Part shown: positions 23,818-29,410 of the stretch, piece by piece
Position numbering within the stretch: the stretch's first letter is position 1
Layout of the letters: every line of letters starts with the position of its first letter
Assembly: GCA_003265975.1 (NCBI GenBank)
Contig: QFBU01000010.1
Span: 1 to 29,410 of the forward strand
DNA length: 29,410 bases
Direction of reading: 5' to 3'
From: Candidatus Marinamargulisbacteria bacterium SCGC AAA071-K20
Lineage (GTDB): Bacteria; Margulisbacteria; Marinamargulisbacteria; GCA-2716485; AAA071-K20
Notes under the pieces: generated by a model
Seen by the model: only the letters and a program-made list of their open reading frames with translations
Database searches by the model: none
Told to the model about the DNA's origin: nothing
Position numbers and translations under genes: made by a program

Positions 23818-25278
23818 TTAGATCTCGATACCAGGCAATAAACTTTTAGGTAGTTTCAAATATTCAGACTGAGTAGACGCTGTTGGGTAGGCACAGTAGT
23901 CGGGCGCATAATAGGCACTAGGTCTAAAGTTTCCGCTATGCCCCACTCCGCCAAAAGGCAATCTGCCAGAAGCGCCTGTAGTAGGCGAATTCCAATTGAT
24001 GATTCCAGCGCGAATAAAGTCATAAAAATGAACAAATTCAAATTCGTGTTTCGAAAATAAACCAGCCGCCAAGCCGTAATTTGTGTTGTTAGCAAGCATA
24101 ATGGCATCTGCGATATTTCTAACTAAAAATACTTGTAATAAGGGTCCAAAATATTCTTCATCGGCGAGTCCATTAATTTTTGAAACTTCGATGATTCCAG
24201 GACTTAAAAAATAGCCTTTCTCACTAGCTTCCATTTTAACTAAGGGTTCACCACCCTGAGCAATTAAGTTGTCTTGCCATGTGAGTAAGGTGTCTCGTGC
24301 GTGTTTTGAAATAACAGGGCCACAAAACACATCTTCGTCGTAAGCACCTATTTTAATATTTTTAGTGGCGATCACCAATTTTTTTAGTAAGTCGTCGGTT
24401 TGTGCATTATCAACCAAAATTAATCGTCTAGCACATGTACAACGTTGTCCGGACGTTATAAATGCCGAACGAATAATTCCGTAAACTGCCGCGTCAATAT
24501 CGTCTATTTCTGACACTACAAGAGGGTTATTTCCACCCATTTCTAGTGCCAATATTTTAGGTTCTTGTGCAAATTCTTTCGACAAGCGATGTCCCGTTTT
24601 AGAACTGCCCGTAAATAAAATACCCGCCACACCTCGATGTTGAGACAAGGCCTCCCCAACAGAGCCACTACCTTGAACCATATTAATCACGCCATCTGGT
24701 AATTTTGCATCCGAGTAAATATCCATCAATAACTGACCCGACATTGGAGTTAACTCACTCGGTTTAAAAACAACTGTGTTACCCGCTAAAATAGCAGGAA
24801 TAATGTGTCCATGTGGTAAATGAACCGGAAAATTAAATGGCCCTAAAACCGCCATCACACCATGTGCTTTATGTTTTAAAACATATTTACAGCCATCGCC
24901 ATCAATCTCTTTATCACTACAACGTTCTTTTGTGGCATCCATTGTAATATCAATTTTTGAAAGTAGGCCCTTCACTTCTAAACGTGTTTCCCATAGCGCT
25001 TTTCCTGTTTCTTTAGAAACAGCTTCGGCAAGTTCTTCACTTCTAGATTCAATTTTTTCTCGGATTATTTCTACATATCTAGTACGAATAGACTGAGGTC
25101 TCCTGGACCACATCTCAAACGAACGACGTGCTAAATTTACAGCAGTATCTACTTGATAAAAATCTGCAAAGCGACCTTTCCAAATCGATTCTTCTGTCGC
25201 TGGGTTTAAAGACTCAAATGAGTCGCCCTTTCCTTCTATCCACTCGTTATTAATATAGAGGCTTTTTGGTGATACCAT
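23818..25278 (-). CDS. astD: N-succinylglutamate 5-semialdehyde dehydrogenase
   Basis: This 486-residue aldehyde dehydrogenase, the fourth step of the AST pathway, oxidises N-succinylglutamate semialdehyde to N-succinylglutamate with NAD+. Catalytic residues are clear: Asn149 in GPFNFPVHLPHGH, Lys172 in VFKPSE, Glu246 in LALEMGGNNP and the nucleophile Cys280 in TSGQRCTCARR. The AstD-specific run HKAHGVMAVLGPFNFP (136-151) separates it from general aldehyde dehydrogenases. Length matches E. coli AstD (about 490). The start lies 43 bases inside the end of astA, and GGAG is present 11 bases before the ATG. This long overlap indicates tight co-expression. Confidence 0.95.
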   Translation of the reverse strand: MVSPKSLYINNEWIEGKGDSFESLNPATEESIWKGRFADFYQVDTAVNLARRSFEMWSRRPQSIRTRYVEIIREKIESRSEELAEAVSKETGKALWETRLEVKGLLSKIDITMDATKERCSDKEIDGDGCKYVLKHKAHGVMAVLGPFNFPVHLPHGHIIPAILAGNTVVFKPSELTPMSGQLLMDIYSDAKLPDGVINMVQGSGSVGEALSQHRGVAGILFTGSSKTGHRLSKEFAQEPKILALEMGGNNPLVVSEIDDIDAAVYGIIRSAFITSGQRCTCARRLILVDNAQTDDLLKKLVIATKNIKIGAYDEDVFCGPVISKHARDTLLTWQDNLIAQGGEPLVKMEASEKGYFLSPGIIEVSKINGLADEEYFGPLLQVFLVRNIADAIMLANNTNYGLAAGLFSKHEFEFVHFYDFIRAGIINWNSPTTGASGRLPFGGVGHSGNFRPSAYYAPDYCAYPTASTQSEYLKLPKSLLPGIEI

Positions 25279-26348
25279 TGATTGAATGACTCCATAAATG
25301 AATTTTTGTTATTTATTTTATTCTTCGAACTCAGAGGAGTAAAGCAAATAGACTCCCCAATTTCACAATGTATAAGACTAGCGACCTCTTGGCTTAATTG
25401 GCAAGTCTTTTTCCCAGAAAGAAACTTAGTGCAGGCAACTCTAAAGTCAAATTCACTCTGATTTGCCACTAACAATAATGACTTAGACTCACTTTTAACT
25501 GTATAAGAATTAAGTGACGCCAAAGTACTTTCTTTTACTATTCGTAAGTCTTTAGTACACGCGGCAATTTTAGGTCCTGCATCAAAAATATCTACGGCTC
25601 CCGCAAACTTAAACCCTTCATTATTTAATAAGTGTAAAGCAGGGGTAGTCTGCTTATGTGTTTTGGCAATCACCTCTTTAATTTTTTGGGGTAACAAATC
25701 TACATAAATGGGATATCTTGGCATTAATTCATGAATAAAGCCCTTACTTTTAGCACTATATAAATCGGCTTCAGAAAAACTCAATTCAAAAAATGTTTTG
25801 CCTAAATAGTTCCAAAAAGGAGCTCCCGTTTTATGAGAACTAACCCCTCTCATTTCTGCAATTACTGTTTTCTTAAATCGGTGTGGAAAACTAGACATAT
25901 ACAAGAATCGACTCATAGATAAAAATCGCCCGACCCCTTTTTTCCTATACTTTTTTCGCAGATACAATCCACCAATTTCACTGGGACCGTTTCTTGTTAT
26001 TGTTAATTTTAATACTGGAATATTTTTTTTGATTCCCATCAACCGACTTTCTTTAGGGATATACTGAACTTGATAAGAAAAAAAGGGTTCATCAACACCA
26101 ACACTTGCTAAAATATTACAGATTCCTAAAAGGCGCTTTGATTTAGTATTTTCTAAAACAAAAAAATAGGATTCGTCAGAAGGTTTAGTCACTGTTTTTT
26201 CGAAAGATCGCACCGACTGTTCAATCTTTTTAAACATTGTCGCTTTGTCTTTCGGCAAACTCGTCATGCCCACCTCAGCTTCCATTGCCATATCATAAAT
26301 TTGGTCTAAATCACTTAAGCATGCCGGACGAAATACTATATTTTTCAA
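25236..26348 (-). CDS. astA: Arginine N-succinyltransferase, TTG start
   Basis: This 370-residue GNAT-like enzyme, the first AST step, succinylates the alpha-amino group of arginine with succinyl-CoA. It begins FRPACLSDLDQIYDMA..EVGMTSLP, the family's N-terminal block. The acyl-CoA-binding segment GPSEIGGLYLRKKYRKKGVGRFLS (about 120-145) follows, then RGVSSHKTGAPFWNYLGKTFFELSF and FIHELMPRYPIYVDLLP. The C-terminal domain ends with FDAGPKIAACTKDLR, an expected AstA motif, plus about 90 extra divergent residues; the total slightly exceeds the 344 of E. coli. The start codon is TTG (26348-26346), supported by AAGGAG six bases upstream. It starts 10 bases after astC and overlaps astD by 43 bases. 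It is encoded as a single subunit, not as the AruF/AruG pair of Pseudomonas. Confidence 0.93.
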   Translation of the reverse strand: MKNIVFRPACLSDLDQIYDMAMEAEVGMTSLPKDKATMFKKIEQSVRSFEKTVTKPSDESYFFVLENTKSKRLLGICNILASVGVDEPFFSYQVQYIPKESRLMGIKKNIPVLKLTITRNGPSEIGGLYLRKKYRKKGVGRFLSMSRFLYMSSFPHRFKKTVIAEMRGVSSHKTGAPFWNYLGKTFFELSFSEADLYSAKSKGFIHELMPRYPIYVDLLPQKIKEVIAKTHKQTTPALHLLNNEGFKFAGAVDIFDAGPKIAACTKDLRIVKESTLASLNSYTVKSESKSLLLVANQSEFDFRVACTKFLSGKKTCQLSQEVASLIHCEIGESICFTPLSSKNKINNKNSFMESFNQWYHQKASILITSG

Positions 26349-26360
26349 TTCAAACTCCTT
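26349..26360 (-). promoter_or_regulatory. Ribosome-binding site deciding the TTG start of astA
   Basis: AAGGAG (26360-26355 on the minus strand) is followed by six bases and then TTG. The site overlaps the astC stop codon (AAT TAA GGAG), so ribosomes ending astC can restart on astA. Confidence 0.7.
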
Positions 26361-27732
26361 AATTCTTAAACGCCTTAATAGCCGACTCTAATAGAGATAA
26401 AACCTCTTTAATTACTATTTTATTGACGCCACCAATAGGCATCAAAAACCGAACCCTAGTAGGGTTGGCACCTGCAATAAAGCTCATAAGTCCCATACTA
26501 TATAAATGTTTAATAAAGGCCACTGTATTTTCTTTTGAGCCATCGTCTAGAGTAAAAACCAACATACCACCATAGCCATACGGACCATTCACTCGTTTAG
26601 GATATTTTTTATGAAGCGCTTTTAGACCATTTCTAAATTGATTACTCAGAGTCATAATTTTTCCTTTAGGGCCCCAATACGCTTCTTTTTCCATTTTATT
26701 TAAAATAGTAAGAGAGCTTTCTATAGCTACTGTGGAAGACGTAAACGTTTGGCTTATTAAACCTGGTTGAGGTTTATAGTTTTTATTAAATAATGTGGCA
26801 CAAACCTGCGAGAGCTTACCCACGGTTACAATATCTATAAATTTTTCTAGTCCAAAATGTTGGAAGGCAAACGGTGTGTCTAGTCGGCCAAAACTTTGAA
26901 TTTCGTCTACAAAAATAGCGACATTATGTTTTTTAAGAACAGTCATAATTGCAGTGAAAAAAGCAGTACTTCCTGGAAAGTAGCCTCTTTCGCCCTGAAT
27001 TAATTCAAAACACATACAGGCATATTGACCTGGATATCGAGTAAGATAAGTATACAATTTTTTTAAGGTTCTCGCTGTACTTTGGTCTGGTTTTTTTGAA
27101 TTATAAAAAGGAAGGTAGTCTACATTTAGTGTTGTGGGGATACCTTTTCGGTAGGCGTCTTTGTCGGTGATACTCGCGCAGGCCAAGGTTCGTCCCATAA
27201 AGCAGCCTTGAAACGCTAAGACTCTACTTGCAGGTGAGTTTTTTTGCATCGCTAGTTTAAGTCCGTTTTCTACAGCCATAGCTCCAGACGTTGTTAAAAA
27301 AGCATGGTCTAATTTAGACAGTTGGGTAAGTTTCTGAACTAATTTTACTGAGCTCACATTCTGTTGGAGATTGCCCTGCATAATGGTGTCTTGCATACTC
27401 GCATCGATACTTGCGGCCACACAGTCAGGATCTAAATGAGAAAAATGGGCGCCAATTCCTGAGATGAAATCGTATTTTACAGATCCATCCGCTAATTCTA
27501 CTAAGGCTCCGTTTCCAAAGCCACTACTAAGATACGGATAAAATAAATTGCCACCTCGTTTTTTTGAAAAATTATCAATTAAATTTGAATATGATTTTTT
27601 AAGATAATCTTGCGGTGACTTAACTTTTGTAAGTTTAGATTGATGATCAGAAAGAGCATCAAGTAATAGAGCTTTTGCCTCTTTTACCCTCGGGTCGTTG
27701 TTAAACTGCTTAAAATGTAAACTATTTTTCAT
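26359..27732 (-). CDS. astC: Divergent class-III aminotransferase in the astC position (succinylornithine transaminase)
   Basis: This 457-residue fold-type I PLP enzyme is predicted by context to convert N-succinylornithine plus 2-oxoglutarate to succinylglutamate semialdehyde, AST step three. Class-III landmarks are TSGAMAVENGLKLAM (148-162), GCFMGRTLACASIT (176-189), FELIQGERGYFPGS (242-255), FVDEIQSFGR (274-283, Asp276) and VTVGKLSQ (Lys306, the PLP lysine). It is clearly unlike E. coli AstC (406 residues): it is about 50 residues longer, mostly at the N-terminus, and lacks the usual 'AKALGGGFPIGA' surroundings of the lysine. The step is therefore inferred from its place as first gene of a cluster continuing astA-astD-astB. 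GAGG lies 8 bases before the ATG. A lysine- or ornithine-type transaminase is the alternative. Confidence 0.78.
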   Translation of the reverse strand: MKNSLHFKQFNNDPRVKEAKALLLDALSDHQSKLTKVKSPQDYLKKSYSNLIDNFSKKRGGNLFYPYLSSGFGNGALVELADGSVKYDFISGIGAHFSHLDPDCVAASIDASMQDTIMQGNLQQNVSSVKLVQKLTQLSKLDHAFLTTSGAMAVENGLKLAMQKNSPASRVLAFQGCFMGRTLACASITDKDAYRKGIPTTLNVDYLPFYNSKKPDQSTARTLKKLYTYLTRYPGQYACMCFELIQGERGYFPGSTAFFTAIMTVLKKHNVAIFVDEIQSFGRLDTPFAFQHFGLEKFIDIVTVGKLSQVCATLFNKNYKPQPGLISQTFTSSTVAIESSLTILNKMEKEAYWGPKGKIMTLSNQFRNGLKALHKKYPKRVNGPYGYGGMLVFTLDDGSKENTVAFIKHLYSMGLMSFIAGANPTRVRFLMPIGGVNKIVIKEVLSLLESAIKAFKN

Positions 27733-27780
27733 ATGTAAACCTCATTAGTTTAATACCCTGAAAATACACGCCTAAACATA

Positions 27781-28068
27781 CTTAGATTTTGGAGGAAAAT
27801 TTGTTAATTAAAATTACTTAAAAATAGTTCGCGTTTTAAAATCAATAGAGTAAAAGTTGCCCAGATGGAGCTAAATCCTGAGTTTTTTGAGGGGCCTAAC
27901 CAAGAACATCAATAAGATGCTGACGAAAGAAGAGCGTTTCATCAATTAAACGAGATAATTTCAGTATAGAAAACGAAAAATGAGTTTGAAATTAATATTG
28001 ACGGTGTTCTTAAGTTTGTCGAATATTTTTCTGGCATTGCTGGAATTGAGCCACATTGGGTGCAATAG
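27781..28068 (+). pseudogene. Short decayed reading frame with two in-frame stops
   Basis: One plus-strand frame reads coherently between the astC start and the end of the RND gene. From an ATG at 27865 it gives MELNPEFFEGPNQEHQ, a stop (TAA 27913), then DADERRAFHQLNEIISV, a stop (TAG 27967), then KTKNEFEINIDGVLKFVEYF and SGIAGIEPHWVQ, ending TAG at 28066-28068. Upstream of the ATG the frame is open to about 27808. The composition (balanced charged and hydrophobic residues, no frameshift) looks protein-like. Both internal stops are one C-to-T change from glutamine codons. I know no homologue. A chance open frame or a small decayed gene are both possible. Otherwise this 336-base stretch holds only the astC ribosome-binding site (GAGG near 27740). 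Confidence 0.35.
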
Positions 28069-29410
28069 TTAATGCTCATTAGGTTTCTTTTTTCTGAGCC
28101 TTGATGGGATGGACTTAATGTCTTCGATTAATAGATAGAAGGATGGGACTAAGATCATTATTACGGGGGTTGAAAATGCGAGTCCGTATCCTAATGCTAG
28201 GCCCATTGGTGCAATAAAGGGGTCAGATCCTCCGATTCCATAGGCTAAAGGAAGTATTCCTGCCACTGTTGTTAATGTTGTTAGTAGTAGTGCTCGAAAT
28301 CGATCTGCTGTCCCCTTAGCTACTAGTTGAAGTAATGGGGTTTCTGGCATTTCTTTTCTTAGATTATTGATATGATTGACTAAAATAAGGGCGTCATTGA
28401 CGATGATACCCGTTAGACCAATCGTACCTAACATGGACATGAAGCCTAGGTCTTGGTTATGGAGCCCAAAGGCTGTTATTACTCCGATCATGCCGAAGGG
28501 GATTGTTAGAATGACAATAAAGGGTTGGCTTAATGAATTGAAGAGTAAAATTAGAGTGAAATAGATACCTAATAGTGCTAAGAGGAGGGTTTGGAAGAGA
28601 CTGATAAAGGATTCGTTTGTTTCTTGAGCTTCTCCGCCATAGACGATTGTTGAATTTTGGAATTGTGTTTCAATTAAGGATTCTGGGAGTGCTTTTTTTA
28701 GGGTTTCATATACCTTGATGGGGGTTGATATATCTTTGTTTACCCCTGCGGTGATGGTGGTACTTCGAAGCCCGTTATAGTGATAGTAGTTTGGTGATCC
28801 GGGGATTTGATAGAAGTTGACGACTTCTTTTAAAGGGATGAGTTTTTGTGTGTTATTTGGGATGAGGAGTGTTTTAAGTGTGTTGATATTTTTTCTATCT
28901 TCATCGTTTAAAATGACATGGAAGCCTACATCTTCGTTTTTGATTCTGGTGGAGGTAATATCGCTTCCTTTATAGGCTGTCGAAATGGTTTGTACTACTT
29001 GGCTTAAGGTTAGACCTAGGCGTGCCAGTTTTTCTTCTTTGATTTGAAGTTTTATTTGGGGTTTTCCTGGTAGATTTGTGGTTTTTATAGATTCTGCTCC
29101 TTCAATATTTTTAAGTGTGGATATAATTTTTTGTTCTGCTTTTTCTCTTATTGAGTCAGTGGTGTTAATAATTCTTATTTCAATATCTTTTCCTACAGGT
29201 GGCCCACCGCCATCGATACGGATATCTAATTCTTCATAGCCAGTGATATGGGTTGTACTTTTTAGGATTTCGTCTGAAATTTGTTTGGCTGTTCTATCTC
29301 TGGTGCTAAAGGGGTGTAGATTGATCATTATACTTCCGTAGTTACCGGATTGTATTTGTTCTATATCTGAACTGCCTGTTTTTATTCCTGCCAGTGTGAT
29401 TGCTGATTGT
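28069..29410 (-). CDS. C-terminal part of an RND efflux pump permease, cut by window edge
   Basis: The frame is open to the right edge: codons before the internal Met at 29328 read SAITLAGIKTGSSDIEQIQSG, so that Met is not the start. About 447 residues are visible. They contain the second periplasmic porter region (DIRIDGGGPPVGKDIEIRI, LPGKPQIKLQI, YKGSDITSTRI, LIPLKEVVNF), then TM8-TM12, with GIIVNDALILVNHINNLRK in TM10, FRALLLTTLTTVAGILPLAYG and GLAFSTPVIMILVPSFYLLIED at TM12, and a basic tail ending RKKKPNEH. This is a conventional RND end with no fused channel, unlike the pump at 12.9-17.4 kb. The substrate is unknown; any adaptor and channel genes would lie beyond the edge or elsewhere. 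Confidence 0.9.
   Translation of the reverse strand, partial: QSAITLAGIKTGSSDIEQIQSGNYGSIMINLHPFSTRDRTAKQISDEILKSTTHITGYEELDIRIDGGGPPVGKDIEIRIINTTDSIREKAEQKIISTLKNIEGAESIKTTNLPGKPQIKLQIKEEKLARLGLTLSQVVQTISTAYKGSDITSTRIKNEDVGFHVILNDEDRKNINTLKTLLIPNNTQKLIPLKEVVNFYQIPGSPNYYHYNGLRSTTITAGVNKDISTPIKVYETLKKALPESLIETQFQNSTIVYGGEAQETNESFISLFQTLLLALLGIYFTLILLFNSLSQPFIVILTIPFGMIGVITAFGLHNQDLGFMSMLGTIGLTGIIVNDALILVNHINNLRKEMPETPLLQLVAKGTADRFRALLLTTLTTVAGILPLAYGIGGSDPFIAPMGLALGYGLAFSTPVIMILVPSFYLLIEDIKSIPSRLRKKKPNEH

Noticed and set aside
27781..28068. Stop-codon reassignment (TAA/TAG read as glutamine)
   Set aside because: Every other gene in the window ends at TAA, TAG or TGA at the expected family length, so the standard code applies.
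28069..29328. RND gene starting at the ATG 29328 as an N-terminally truncated half-pump
   Set aside because: The frame stays open with pump-like sequence to the window edge, so the gene simply continues beyond it.
28069..29410. Apparent G-over-C and T-over-A excess on the plus strand of the right-edge RND gene, as if replication strand changed
   Set aside because: Neighbouring AST genes on the same strand have mixed skew in spot counts, so gene-level codon bias explains it better than an origin or terminus.
1..29410. CRISPR arrays, prophage, integrase attachment sites
   Set aside because: No regularly spaced repeats, phage structural genes, integrases or tRNA-end duplications were seen.

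Overview
The window is AT-rich (I estimate mid-30s % G+C by eye), densely coded Gram-negative chromosomal DNA. It carries RND efflux pumps, a TolC-like outer-membrane channel domain, a probable outer-membrane beta-barrel, O-antigen/capsule-type sugar genes and an arginine succinyltransferase (AST) cluster. Together these point to a proteobacterium. I cannot name the genus. Several decayed genes and an insertion-sequence fragment show ongoing gene loss on the right-hand side of the window.

Left third (1-12.9 kb), surface polysaccharide locus. A truncated Gfo/Idh/MocA-type oxidoreductase, a heparinase II/III-like protein, an atypical SDR epimerase and a WbuB-like glycosyltransferase form a tightly coupled plus-strand operon (ATGA overlaps). 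A WecA/WbpL-type lipid-carrier sugar-phosphate transferase faces it. Next come UDP-GlcNAc 2-epimerase (wecB), GDP-mannose 4,6-dehydratase (gmd), and a minus-strand pair of a GT4 glycosyltransferase and UDP-glucose dehydrogenase (ugd). After these lie a small barrel-like envelope protein, a UDP-glucuronate 4-epimerase-like gene, the wreck of an SRAP/HMCES (YedK) gene, and a DegT-type sugar aminotransferase. The enzyme set predicts a glycan with uronic acids (UDP-GlcA to UDP-GalA), N-acetyl-mannosamine-derived or FucNAc-like sugars, a GDP-mannose-derived 6-deoxyhexose and possibly an amino sugar.

Middle (12.9-22.5 kb). One 1479-residue protein joins an RND inner-membrane pump to a TolC-like outer-membrane channel, with a signal-peptide-like segment at the join. 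To its right lie an unrecognised gene broken into three reading frames, a carboxypeptidase G2-like M20 hydrolase, an unrecognised tail-anchored protein whose ribosome-binding site is a run of nine G, and an RRM RNA-binding protein. A roughly 1 kb graveyard follows, with a decayed TrmJ-like RNA methyltransferase and an IS630-type transposase fragment. A small membrane/coiled-coil protein closes the section.

Right (22.5-29.4 kb). A minus-strand astC-astA-astD-astB operon encodes four of the five AST arginine-catabolism steps. The last enzyme, AstE, is not next to it. A short decayed reading frame and the C-terminal part of a second RND pump, running off the window, complete the region.

The most interesting points are the RND-TolC single-chain pump, the poly-G tract in a ribosome-binding site, the missing astE with an M20 hydrolase nearby, the three-frame unknown gene, the SRAP and TrmJ remnants, overlapping convergent gene ends, and promoter -10 boxes lying almost on start codons.
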